From Aliishimia sp963678085 (GTDB taxonomy: Bacteria > Pseudomonadota > Alphaproteobacteria > Rhodobacterales > Rhodobacteraceae), in NCBI GenBank assembly GCA_963678085.1, contig OY782680.1, forward strand, positions 620,001-684,000: DNA of 64,000 bases, in the 5' to 3' direction. Positions 53,072-61,402 of the stretch are shown one piece after another. The notes beneath the pieces were generated by a model that saw only the letters and a list, made by a program, of their open reading frames with translations, did not search any database and was not told the origin of the DNA. Position 1 is the stretch's first letter. Each line of letters opens with the position of its first letter. A program made the position numbers and the translations under genes.

Positions 53072-54349
53072 ATGTCTGTTGAAACCATTGACACTCTGGT
53101 TGTTGGCGCAGGGCAGGCCGGGATCGCGATGAGCGAGCATTTAAGCCGTCATGGCGTTCCGCATCTGGTATTGGAAAAAAACCGCATTGCCGAGGCTTGG
53201 CGCAGCGGACGTTGGGACGGGCTTGTGACAAACGGTCCGGTTTGGCATGATCGCTTTCCGGGCCTGGAATTTGAGGGGAACCACCCGGATGAGTTCGTGC
53301 CTAAAGACCGGGTTGCCGAGTATCTCGTAGACTATGCGCGGATGATCGAGGCACCGATCAGAACCGGGGTTGAGGTGACAAAGGCCGAGCGGATTCCCGG
53401 CACGGCTGGGTTCAAGGTTTCGACGTCTGCGGGCGAGATCCATGCCAAACGTCTGGTTGCAGCAACGGGGGCTTTTCAGCAGCCCGTCATTCCTCCCATT
53501 GTGCCCGATGCTGCGCCGATCGCGCAACTGCACTCCTTTCACTACAAGAACCCTAAGCAGCTGAAAGATGGCGCTGTTTTGGTTGTTGGCGCTGGCTCGT
53601 CGGGGGCGCAAATCGCGGATGAGTTAAACCGTGCCGGGCGCAAGGTATTTCTGTCGGTTGGCCCGCATGATCGCCCCCCGCGTCGCTATCGCGGGCGGGA
53701 CAATGTGTGGTGGCTTGGGGTTCTGGGGCTTTGGGACTTGGCGGCGATGGCGCCGGGGACCGAGCATGTGACGATTTCGGTCAGCGGGGCCTATGGGGGG
53801 CGAACCATGGATTTCCGCTGCCTTGCCGGTGAGGGCGTAACCCTGCTTGGCCTCACAAAAGACTATTCGAATGGCGTTCTGAGCTTTGCCGACGATTTGC
53901 GGACAAATATCGCGGCGGGCGACAAAAACTACTTGGAGCTTTTGGATGCCGCGGATACCTATGTTGCGCGCATGGGAATAGATTTGCCAGAAGACCCAGA
54001 GGCGCGCGCGGCCTATCCTGACCCGGCGTGTTTGATCCATCCGACCCTCCAACTTGATCTTGCGGAGGCGGGGATCTCAACGATCATTTGGGCCACAGGG
54101 TTCCGGCAGGATTTCAGTTGGATGAAGATCGACGGGTTTGACGAGAAAGGCGCGCCGATCCATCAGCGTGGGGTGTCAGTTGAACCGGATGTCTATTTCC
54201 TGGGTCTTCCTTGGCAATCGCGTCGGGGTTCGACCTTCCTTTGGGGGGTCTGGCATGACGCGCGCCATATCGCGGATCAGATCGCAATCCAGCGCGCCTA
54301 TCTGGACTATAAGGGCCCAGCGGCTATCGTGCCTCTGGCGGCAAACTAA
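53072..54349 (+). CDS. Flavin-containing monooxygenase-like NAD(P)/FAD oxidoreductase
   Basis: A 425-residue two-dinucleotide-fold flavoprotein. The FAD motif is VVGAGQAGIAMSEHL near 10-24, and the NADPH motif VVGAGSSGAQIADEL near 171-185. WATGF sits near the C-terminus. It resembles CzcO/YUCCA-like FMOs that oxygenate nitrogen or sulfur or carry out Baeyer-Villiger reactions. It starts a rightward run of seven genes with RidA, DUF1028, LysR and amine-metabolic enzymes. An N-oxygenation role on an amine is inference. Confidence 0.87.
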   Translation: MSVETIDTLVVGAGQAGIAMSEHLSRHGVPHLVLEKNRIAEAWRSGRWDGLVTNGPVWHDRFPGLEFEGNHPDEFVPKDRVAEYLVDYARMIEAPIRTGVEVTKAERIPGTAGFKVSTSAGEIHAKRLVAATGAFQQPVIPPIVPDAAPIAQLHSFHYKNPKQLKDGAVLVVGAGSSGAQIADELNRAGRKVFLSVGPHDRPPRRYRGRDNVWWLGVLGLWDLAAMAPGTEHVTISVSGAYGGRTMDFRCLAGEGVTLLGLTKDYSNGVLSFADDLRTNIAAGDKNYLELLDAADTYVARMGIDLPEDPEARAAYPDPACLIHPTLQLDLAEAGISTIIWATGFRQDFSWMKIDGFDEKGAPIHQRGVSVEPDVYFLGLPWQSRRGSTFLWGVWHDARHIADQIAIQRAYLDYKGPAAIVPLAAN

Positions 54350-54372
54350 TCGCGACAGATCAGGAACAGAAC

Positions 54373-54789
54373 ATGGCCCATACACGCATTCGCAAATTCA
54401 ACACGTCGGACACATACCCGGAACAGAACCTCGATAATGATCTGTGCCAAGCCGTGGTAACGCAAGGTGGTAAGACAGTGTACCTGCGCGGCCAATGCCC
54501 GCAAAATCTTGATGATGCGGTCAATATCGACAGCCATGACCCGGTGGAGCAGACCCACAAAGTGATGCAAAATATCCAGCAGTTGATCGAGGAGGCGGGC
54601 GGCTCGATGCAGCATCTGGTCAAGGTGGTGGTTTATATTACCGATGTGCGTCATCGCGAGGCGGTTTATCGCACCATGGGCGAGTATATCAAAGGCGTGC
54701 ATCCGGTCTCAACCGGGCTTGTGGTGCAGGCTTTGGCCCGGCCCGAATGGTTGGTTGAAATTGATGGCACCGCCGTGATCCCGGAGTGA
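54373..54789 (+). CDS. Rid family (RidA/YjgF-like) protein lacking the catalytic arginine
   Basis: A 138-residue trimeric-type Rid fold with GGKTVYLRGQCPQNLDD near the start and VVYITDVRHREAVYRTM later. In RidA the imine-hydrolysing arginine lies in a PARS-type motif; here the same place reads PVST, so the arginine is a serine. Rid subfamilies without it are not active imine deaminases and are thought to have other roles. It follows the monooxygenase by 23 bases and precedes DUF1028 by four. Confidence 0.88.
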   Translation: MAHTRIRKFNTSDTYPEQNLDNDLCQAVVTQGGKTVYLRGQCPQNLDDAVNIDSHDPVEQTHKVMQNIQQLIEEAGGSMQHLVKVVVYITDVRHREAVYRTMGEYIKGVHPVSTGLVVQALARPEWLVEIDGTAVIPE

Positions 54790-54793
54790 TGTG

Positions 54794-55468
54794 ATGACCT
54801 TTTCTCTTGTTGCCCGCTGCGCTGAAACCGGCATGTTCGGTGTGGCGATTTCCTCCTCCTCCCCTGCTGTTGCTGCGCGCTGTTCTTATGCGCGTGCTGG
54901 GGTTGGCGCTGTTGCCTCGCAAAATGTGACCGACCCGACGCTTGGGCCGCTCGCGCTGGATATGATGCAGGGTGGCATGGCCGCTCCCGAAGCGATTGCC
55001 GGTGTCCGGGATCTGGGCCGGTTCATCGAATACCGGCAGGTGCTTGCTGTGGATAAAACGGGCGAAACCGCGATCCATTCCGGCCCAAACAGCCTGGGCA
55101 TCTGGGCACAAGCTGCGGGGGCGAATGTGGCCTCGGGCGGGAACCTTTTGGCTAATGACAGCGTGCCGCAAGCGATTGTGGATGGTTTTCTGGGCAGCTC
55201 TGGTCATCTTGGGGATCGGCTCATCACCGCGATGCGTGCAGGGCTTGCCGCTGGAGGGGAGGCCGGACCCGTGCATTCAGCGGGCATGTTGCTGGTGGAT
55301 AAGGTCGCTTGGCCCGTTGCCGATCTGCGCTGCGATTGGAGCGAAGATTGCCCGATCGAGGCCGTCGCCGTCGCCTGGGAAATCTACAAACCGCAGCTGG
55401 AGGCTTACGTGCAACGGGCACTCGATCCACGCCGGGCGCCCTCTTATGGTGTGCCGGGGGATGAATAG
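54794..55468 (+). CDS. DUF1028 domain protein
   Basis: A 224-residue Ntn-hydrolase-like protein, starting MTFSLVARCAETGMFGVAISSSSPAVAARC, with SQNVTDPTLGPLALDMMQGG following. DUF1028 proteins (some called FPIPA-like) have no settled reaction but often accompany Rid proteins, peptidases and amino-acid genes. The ATG at 54794 starts four bases after the RidA-like stop. It lacks the extra C-terminal peptidoglycan-binding domain found in some members. Confidence 0.88.
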   Translation: MTFSLVARCAETGMFGVAISSSSPAVAARCSYARAGVGAVASQNVTDPTLGPLALDMMQGGMAAPEAIAGVRDLGRFIEYRQVLAVDKTGETAIHSGPNSLGIWAQAAGANVASGGNLLANDSVPQAIVDGFLGSSGHLGDRLITAMRAGLAAGGEAGPVHSAGMLLVDKVAWPVADLRCDWSEDCPIEAVAVAWEIYKPQLEAYVQRALDPRRAPSYGVPGDE

Positions 55469-55506
55469 GGCTTGAACCAGCTGAGGCGCGGGGCATAAGT
55501 ACCAGA

Positions 55507-56445
55507 ATGACTTTGCGCTTTACCCTCCGGCAGCTGGAATATTTCATCGCGGTGGGCGAGGAAGGCTCGATTGCGCAGGCGAGCGCGCGGGTCAATGTCT
55601 CACCGCCTTCGATCTCAGCGGCGATCTCTCAGCTTGAGGGTGAATTTGGTCTTAAGCTCTTTGTGCGCAAACATGCCCATGGGTTGAGCCTCACTCAGGC
55701 CGGGCGGCAATTCATGGTGCAGGCCAGACGCGTTCTGGACGAGGCTGATGCGCTTAATCGCCTAGCCAGCAATATTTCGGGCAATGTGCAAGGGCCGCTC
55801 AATATCGGCTGCTTGGTGACATTTGCGCAGGTGCTTTTGCCGTCAATCCGGCGGGATTTTGAGCGCGAACACGCAGACGCACGGGTGCGCCAGTTCGAAA
55901 GCGATCAGCTTGGCATCATCGAAAAGCTGCGGTGCGCCGAGATTGATGTTGCCCTGTCATATGATCTGGAAATCCCCACGGATCTTGAGTTCATTGCCCT
56001 ACGCGCGCTGCCCCCTTATGCGATGGTTCCTGAGGGGCATCCATTGGGCCAGCAGGACGAGGTTTCTGTTGAGCAGCTTCTGGATTATCCGATGGTTCTG
56101 CTCGATCTGCCTCATAGCCGGGATTATTTTCTGAGCTTTTTTGAACCCACGGGGCGGCGACCACAGATCGCTGAGCGCACGCGCGATATGGCGGTGATGC
56201 GCTCGATGGTTGCCAACGGGTTCGGCTATTCCATCGCCAATATCCGCCCCTATTCCGATCTCTCGCCAGATGGGCGCAAACTCGTGTTCATTCCTCTAAA
56301 AGGTGCGCCGCGCCCGATGCGCCTGGGGCTAATTATCCCAAAGGGTGCGCGCAATAGTCTGACGGTAAATGCCTTCATTGATCACGCATCCACCATGATC
56401 CGTGATTGGGATTTTCAGGGTCAGCCGAGCCTTAGGCAAGATTAG
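55507..56445 (+). CDS. LysR family transcriptional regulator
   Basis: A 312-residue regulator. The N-terminal helix-turn-helix (TLRQLEYFIAVGEEGSIAQASARVNVSPPSISAAISQLEGEFG) is followed by a substrate-binding domain from about residue 92. Its position inside the amine cluster, same strand and 97 bases before the amine dehydrogenase, makes that operon the likely target. A dyad containing T-N11-A overlaps its own stop codon. The effector may be an amine or N-acyl amino acid, which is inference. Confidence 0.9.
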   Translation: MTLRFTLRQLEYFIAVGEEGSIAQASARVNVSPPSISAAISQLEGEFGLKLFVRKHAHGLSLTQAGRQFMVQARRVLDEADALNRLASNISGNVQGPLNIGCLVTFAQVLLPSIRRDFEREHADARVRQFESDQLGIIEKLRCAEIDVALSYDLEIPTDLEFIALRALPPYAMVPEGHPLGQQDEVSVEQLLDYPMVLLDLPHSRDYFLSFFEPTGRRPQIAERTRDMAVMRSMVANGFGYSIANIRPYSDLSPDGRKLVFIPLKGAPRPMRLGLIIPKGARNSLTVNAFIDHASTMIRDWDFQGQPSLRQD

Positions 56446-56458
56446 GCTCTCCCTAATC
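56440..56458 (+). promoter_or_regulatory. Putative LysR-type operator (LTTR box)
   Basis: A perfect dyad GATTAGG-N5-CCTAATC contains the T-N11-A pattern (T56443, A56455) expected of LysR-regulator sites. It overlaps the lysR stop codon and lies 85-103 bases upstream of the amine dehydrogenase start. Confidence 0.55.
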
Positions 56459-56542
56459 CGGGCTTTCACATCCGTGACTTTTCCCTAAGCTATAGCTGTG
56501 CCAGGCTGGTAAGAAAGTGCGATCCCAACAGGAGAGAGAACC

Positions 56543-58612
56543 GTGCGTGATCCACGCTATGACATCCTTTTTGAGCCCATGCAGATCGGTCCGCTCACGG
56601 CCAAGAACCGATTTTACCAAGTGCCCCATTGCAATGGCGGCGGCTATCGCGACCCCTCCGCGGCGGCAGCGATGCGCGGCTCTAAGGCAGAGGGCGGCTG
56701 GGGCGTGATTTTCACCGAGCAATGCGAGATGCATCACAGCTCGGAAATTACCCCCTTCATCGAGCTGCGCTTGTGGGAGGATCAAGATATCCCGATGCTG
56801 CGCCGTATGAGCGAGCGCATGAAAGAATATGGCGCGCTTGCTGGGATCCAGCTGGCCTATTCGGGCGTGAATGGCCCCAATCTTTATACGCGAGAGGTGC
56901 CACTTGCGGTCTCAGCTCAGCCGATCCGCACATTCACCAATGACCCTGTGCAGGCCCGTGCGCTGGATAAAAGCGATATCCGTGATCTGCGCCGCTGGTT
57001 CGTGAATGCAGCGAAACGTTCAAAAGCGGCGGGGTTCGATCTGATTTGCCTTTACGGTGCGCATGGGTTTGGCATCTTTCAGCACTTCCTGAGCCGCGCC
57101 ACCAACCACCGCAGCGACGAATATGGCGGTAGCCTGGAAAACCGTGCGCGTTTCGTGAATGAGGTGGTTGCGGATATCAGAGACGCTGTGGGTGATACGA
57201 TGGGGATCACCCTGCGCGTGTCGCTGGATGAGACCATTGGCGAGCTTGGCTTTTCCAATGCAGAGGTTCGCGATTTCGTTGAAATGAACAAGAACCTGCC
57301 AGATCTTTGGGATCTTGCACAAGGCACTTGGGAGGATTGCTCGGGCCCCTCACGCTTTAAGGGCGAAGCGGCGCAGGAGCAGCTGGTCAAGGGCATTCAT
57401 GATCTGACCGATAAACCGATTGTTGGTGTGGGGCGCTTTACCTCGCCCGATGTGATGGTCAAGCTGCTGCGCAGCGGAACGCTTGATTTCATCGGCTGTG
57501 CGCGCCCCTCAATCGCCGACCCCTTTCTGCCCAAAAAGATTGAAGAAGGCAGGATCGAAGATATCCGCGAATGCATTGGCTGCAATATCTGCATCACCGG
57601 CGATATGACCATGTCGATGGCGCGTTGCACCCAAAACCCCACCTTTATGGAAGAATGGCGCAAGGGCTGGCACCCAGAGCGCATGAATGCCAAGGGTGAC
57701 AGCTCTTCGGTGCTGGTTGTTGGCGCGGGCCCTGCTGGGCTAGAGGCGACACGGGCCTTAGCGATGCGCGGCTATGACGTCGCCCTGGCCGAGGCAAGCA
57801 CCGCTCTGGGCGGGCGCGTTGCGCGAGAATGCAGGTTGCCGGGGCTCAGCGCCTGGGGCCGTGTGGCGGATTACCGGCAATACCAGATCAGCCAAAGACC
57901 CAATGTGCAAACCTACCTCGACAGTGCACTCGACGCGGAGAACATCCTGGAATTTGGTTTTGAAAACATCTGCATCGCCACCGGGGCCAGCTGGCGGCGC
58001 GATGGGGTGAGCCGTCAACATGTGACCCCTTTCCCCATTGCCCCAGAAATGCCGCTATTCACGCCTGACGATCTTATGGACGGCGCGGCCCCCTCGGGCC
58101 ATGTGGTGATCTATGACGATGATCATTATTATATGGGCGGGGTTTTGGCCGAGTTGTTGATCCAAAAAGGGTGCTCCGTCACCCTCCTGACTCCGGCCGC
58201 CTATGTCAGTGAATGGACGCTCAACACGTTAGAGCAGCATGAGATCCATCGTCGCTTGGCAGACATGGGGGTAGTTATCCGTCTGAACACTGGCGTGACA
58301 TCCATTGGGATTGACCACGTAGAATCCAATTGCATGTTCACCGATGCCCGCACCCCAATCGCTTGCGATGCCGTTCTCATGGTGTCCTCAAAGATCGAAA
58401 ACAACGCCCTCTATAATGATCTAAAGGCGCGCGAGGCTGACTGGGCGGATGCCGGGATCAAGTCGGTCAAGCTGATTGGCGATGCCAACGCGCCCGGGCC
58501 AATTGCCTGGGCAACCTATGCGGGCCACCGATACGCCCGGGAGCTGGATATGCCCGATATCGGCGATGCCCTCCCATTCCGCAGAGAAATCACTCAATTG
58601 GCGCAGATATGA
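56543..58612 (+). CDS. 6-S-cysteinyl-FMN/4Fe-4S amine dehydrogenase (histamine/trimethylamine dehydrogenase family)
   Basis: A 689-residue iron-sulfur flavoprotein. The N-terminal TIM barrel (1-~380) has Cys30 in YQVPHC, the residue that links covalently to FMN in trimethylamine dehydrogenase, and Tyr171/His174 in LYGAH. The 4Fe-4S cysteines are Cys344, 347, 350 and 362 (CIGCNIC...C). Two nucleotide-binding domains follow, the first starting VLVVGAGPAGLEATRAL near 390. The amine pocket positions read Gln60, Trp256 and Asp354. Trimethylamine dehydrogenase has Tyr, Trp, Trp there; histamine dehydrogenase, as I recall, has Gln, Trp, Asp. A primary amine is therefore more likely than trimethylamine. 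The start is GTG after GGAGAGAG. It overlaps the decarboxylase by four bases. Confidence 0.92.
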   Translation: MRDPRYDILFEPMQIGPLTAKNRFYQVPHCNGGGYRDPSAAAAMRGSKAEGGWGVIFTEQCEMHHSSEITPFIELRLWEDQDIPMLRRMSERMKEYGALAGIQLAYSGVNGPNLYTREVPLAVSAQPIRTFTNDPVQARALDKSDIRDLRRWFVNAAKRSKAAGFDLICLYGAHGFGIFQHFLSRATNHRSDEYGGSLENRARFVNEVVADIRDAVGDTMGITLRVSLDETIGELGFSNAEVRDFVEMNKNLPDLWDLAQGTWEDCSGPSRFKGEAAQEQLVKGIHDLTDKPIVGVGRFTSPDVMVKLLRSGTLDFIGCARPSIADPFLPKKIEEGRIEDIRECIGCNICITGDMTMSMARCTQNPTFMEEWRKGWHPERMNAKGDSSSVLVVGAGPAGLEATRALAMRGYDVALAEASTALGGRVARECRLPGLSAWGRVADYRQYQISQRPNVQTYLDSALDAENILEFGFENICIATGASWRRDGVSRQHVTPFPIAPEMPLFTPDDLMDGAAPSGHVVIYDDDHYYMGGVLAELLIQKGCSVTLLTPAAYVSEWTLNTLEQHEIHRRLADMGVVIRLNTGVTSIGIDHVESNCMFTDARTPIACDAVLMVSSKIENNALYNDLKAREADWADAGIKSVKLIGDANAPGPIAWATYAGHRYARELDMPDIGDALPFRREITQLAQI

Positions 58613-59952
58613 CCCAAAGCGATCACATTCCCTTCCCCTTTGACGCCGAAACAGTGGCTGAGATGCTCACCTGGACCCGCTCGCGCATCCTCTGCGAGCC
58701 CAACCCAAAACATGGGGCCAAAAGCTTTGAGACGCTTGAGCCGGTCTTGGGCGGGTCCATCACTGCAAATGGGATAGGCGGGCAGGCGGCCTTTGCTCTC
58801 TTTACCGATACCATCATCCCGGCAACCCGGCCCTTTAATCACCCAACCTCGCTGGCTTTTGTTGCCTCAGCCCCCAGCCAAGCGGCGCTGAGCTTTGATG
58901 CAGCGCTAGGCGCGGCGGGCATATTTGCGGGCAATTGGGATGGCGGGGCTGGGGCCATTCACGCTGAAAATCAGGCTCTGGCGTGGTTATCTGGACTGGC
59001 GGGCTGGGATGAGCGCGCAGGCGGCGTCTTTGTTGCGGGCGGCACATTGGGTAATCTCTCTGCCCTGCATGCTGCGCGAAACTGGAAATCACGTCGCATG
59101 GCGCGCCCAAGCCGCTGGGCCATCCTGTGCTCAACCGAGGCCCATAGCTCCATCCGCGCCGTTGCAGATGTCATGGATGTTGATCTGATCCGGGTTCAAA
59201 CCGATGCCAATGGGCGCATGGATGCAAAGGCCGCAAGTGCTGCGCTGACCGCGAATGTCTTTGCCATTGTTGCCAATGCAGGCGCGACCAATTGCGGGGC
59301 CGTGGATGATATCTCAGGGCTTGCCGAGCTCGCTGAGCAGCATGATCTTTGGTTGCATCTGGATGGGGCCTATGGGCTCGCCGCCCTGGCAGATCCTGAC
59401 ACTCGGCCCATCTTTCAGGGGATAGAGCAGGCCCATAGTTTCATCGTCGATCCGCATAAATGGCTGTTTGCCCCCTATGACAGCTGCGCCTTGCTTTATC
59501 GCGATGCCGCAACGGGGGCCAATGCGCATGGGCAAAGCGCCGAATATCTCGATGTGGTGGACAAGAGCCATTGGAACCCCTCCGATTATGCGCTGCACCT
59601 GACCCGGCGCGCGCGCGGGCTGCCTTTGTGGTTCTCGCTCGCCGCGCATGGGACCAAGGCTTACGGTCAAGCCATCGCGCAAACCATGGAGACCGCCCGC
59701 GCTTTGGCCGCTGGGATTGATGCGCTCCCTGGTGTTGACCTGATCTTGGGGCCGCAATTATCGGTCATCCTGTTCCGCCCACAAAATATGTCGGATGAAG
59801 AGATGGACGCCTGGGCCGAAGAGAACCGCCGCTCAGGCGCGCTGCTTTGCTTGCCCACCACCTGGCAGGGGCAAAAGGTGTTTCGCCTATGCATCGTCAA
59901 TCCGCAAACCCGCGCGGAGGATATCCTGAGCGTGCTGGAAAGCCTGACATGA
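58609..59952 (+). CDS. Group II PLP-dependent amino acid decarboxylase
   Basis: A 447-residue enzyme of the glutamate/aromatic amino acid decarboxylase fold. The PLP lysine is Lys284 in VDPHKWLFAPYDSCALL, with Asp252 in HLDGAYG and the ring-stacking His179 in STEAHSS. It should remove CO2 from an amino acid to give a primary amine. Its ATG sits inside the stop of the amine dehydrogenase gene, and its own stop overlaps the next gene. That makes decarboxylation followed by amine oxidation the obvious sequence. The amino acid cannot be named from the sequence; an aromatic, imidazole or acidic one is possible. Confidence 0.9.
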   Translation: MTQSDHIPFPFDAETVAEMLTWTRSRILCEPNPKHGAKSFETLEPVLGGSITANGIGGQAAFALFTDTIIPATRPFNHPTSLAFVASAPSQAALSFDAALGAAGIFAGNWDGGAGAIHAENQALAWLSGLAGWDERAGGVFVAGGTLGNLSALHAARNWKSRRMARPSRWAILCSTEAHSSIRAVADVMDVDLIRVQTDANGRMDAKAASAALTANVFAIVANAGATNCGAVDDISGLAELAEQHDLWLHLDGAYGLAALADPDTRPIFQGIEQAHSFIVDPHKWLFAPYDSCALLYRDAATGANAHGQSAEYLDVVDKSHWNPSDYALHLTRRARGLPLWFSLAAHGTKAYGQAIAQTMETARALAAGIDALPGVDLILGPQLSVILFRPQNMSDEEMDAWAEENRRSGALLCLPTTWQGQKVFRLCIVNPQTRAEDILSVLESLT

Positions 59953-61091
59953 GCCGCACGCTCGAAATTCTTGAAAGACTTATCGCCTTCCCGACCATAA
60001 GCGCGCAAAGCAATCTGGCTCTGATCGACTATGTGCAGGATTTGCTAATCAACGCCGGGTTTTCCATCACGCGCATCGCCTCGCCCTGTGGTGAAAAAGC
60101 CGGGCTGCATGCGCGGCTCGGGCAAGGTCACGGTGGAGTTTGCCTCTCGGCCCATTCGGATGTGGTGCCTGTGGAGGGGCAAGAGTGGAGTGTTCCGCCA
60201 TTTCACCTTACCCAAAAGGGCGCGCGCGTGCATGGGCGCGGAGTGTGCGATATGAAGGGCTTTCTGGCCTCTGCCTTAGCCATGGCTGAACAGGCGGCGG
60301 GGGTGGATCTTAAAGAGCCGCTCAGCATCGTTGTGTCCTATGACGAAGAAATCGGCTGCCTTGGCATTCGCGACATGCTGCCTGCGTTAAAACCCCTTAT
60401 GGGCACCCCGCGCGCTGTGATTGTGGGAGAGCCGACCTCTATGCGCCCAGCCATCGGCCATAAGGGCAAAACCGCGCTTGATGTGATCTGCCATGGGCAA
60501 GCCGGGCATAGCGCGCTCGCCCCGCAATTTGTCAATGCAATCCATGTTGCTGCCGCTTTCATTCAAGGCATTCAGGAGCTGCAAGCGGAACTCGCCCAGG
60601 GCCCGCAGGATAGCGAATATGACGTCGCTTATTCCACGCTGCATATTGGCCGGATTGACGGGGGGCGGGCGCTTAATATCGTGCCAGACTTCGCGCGGAT
60701 GCAGATGGAGTTTCGCCACCTTCCCGAGACAGCCGCCGCGTCAATCCGGCAGCGAATCGAAGATGTTGCACGCCGTATCGCCAAGCCCTTTGGAGATAAC
60801 GCGCGCATTTGCGTGAAAGAAACCAACGCCTATCCTGGTCTCAACACCGCCCCAGATGCGCAAGTCGTTCAGTGGGCCTGTGAGCTGGTCGGAGCCCGCA
60901 CCACAAGCAAAGTCGCCTTTGGAACCGAGGCCGGATTTTTCGCCGCGCTTGGCCTGCCAACCGTGGTTCTGGGCCCTGGCGACATGGGCCGGGACGGCCA
61001 CAAACCGGATGAGGGGCTGGATATCGAGCAGCTACAAAGATGCGATGCGATGATGATAGATATATTAAACGGGCTTAAGGGGCTGCGCTGA
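59949..61091 (+). CDS. M20 family deacylase, ArgE-like (N-acetylornithine deacetylase family)
   Basis: A 380-residue zinc hydrolase that removes an acyl group from an N-acyl amino acid. Metal and catalytic motifs are LSAHSDVVPVEGQEWS near 66-81, GRGVCDMKG near 97-105, and SYDEEIGCLGIRD near 129-141; VGEPTSMRPAIGHKG and GTEAGFF follow. The sequence resembles ArgE, but its place in an amine operon (ATGA overlap with the decarboxylase) suggests a catabolic N-acyl amino acid as substrate instead of acetylornithine. No arginine genes are nearby. Confidence 0.9.
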   Translation: MSRTLEILERLIAFPTISAQSNLALIDYVQDLLINAGFSITRIASPCGEKAGLHARLGQGHGGVCLSAHSDVVPVEGQEWSVPPFHLTQKGARVHGRGVCDMKGFLASALAMAEQAAGVDLKEPLSIVVSYDEEIGCLGIRDMLPALKPLMGTPRAVIVGEPTSMRPAIGHKGKTALDVICHGQAGHSALAPQFVNAIHVAAAFIQGIQELQAELAQGPQDSEYDVAYSTLHIGRIDGGRALNIVPDFARMQMEFRHLPETAAASIRQRIEDVARRIAKPFGDNARICVKETNAYPGLNTAPDAQVVQWACELVGARTTSKVAFGTEAGFFAALGLPTVVLGPGDMGRDGHKPDEGLDIEQLQRCDAMMIDILNGLKGLR

Positions 61092-61107
61092 ACATGAACC
61101 GGGGCCC

Positions 61108-61129
61108 CCAGAAAGCATCCAGAAAGCAT
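61108..61129. repeat. Tandem 11-bp duplication
   Basis: CCAGAAAGCAT occurs twice head to tail (61108-61118, 61119-61129), 17 bases after the deacylase stop. It looks like a recent slippage duplication. Confidence 0.7.
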
Positions 61130-61143
61130 GACGACACCAAACG

Positions 61144-61212
61144 CCCCCCTTCATTTGGCTAGAAATATTTCCTTTGATACGGGGCGGGGGTGTGGGGGTG
61201 CAAAACCCCCAC
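61144..61212 (-). repeat. Dispersed hairpin-tail repeat, copy E
   Basis: The inverted orientation relative to copies A-D places it downstream of the leftward gamma-glutamyltransferase gene. Arms 61192-61199 and 61205-61212 form the same GTGGGGGT/ACCCCCAC stem, and the tail is more diverged (AAATATTTCTAGCCAAATGA). It lies between the converging deacylase and transferase genes. Confidence 0.8.
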
Positions 61213-61245
61213 CGATGCCGCCATTCACCCAATTGTTGAAGCCTC

Positions 61246-61305
61246 TAGAGCAGAAAACGACCCTGTTCGGCCAGTCTTCACGGCCTCTCGCCAGGCTCGA
61301 GCGCG
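61246..61305 (-). repeat. Second dispersed repeat family, copy 2 (candidate structured RNA)
   Basis: Aligned by eye to 28551-28609, 50 of 60 columns are identical; the most conserved parts are GAAGACTGGC and GTTTTCTGCTCTA. On the minus strand it starts 97 bases after the gamma-glutamyltransferase stop, and the strong hairpin of copy E follows 33 bases later, paralleling copy 1 and its terminator. The 61092-61402 interval has no convincing ORF. Confidence 0.5.
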
Positions 61306-61402
61306 TATACCGGCACGCTTGATGCGATTTGACCTGTTTTCACTTTAGCACCAACTCCGGGTATATTGGGGGCGGGGTTTTGAGGTGTGGACATGATCAC
61401 CA

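Noticed and set aside
56543..61091. Ectoine or N-methylproline degradation operon
   Set aside because: The ectoine hydrolase and the Rieske or demethylase partners of those pathways are missing, and the amine pocket residues do not suit a methylated tertiary amine.
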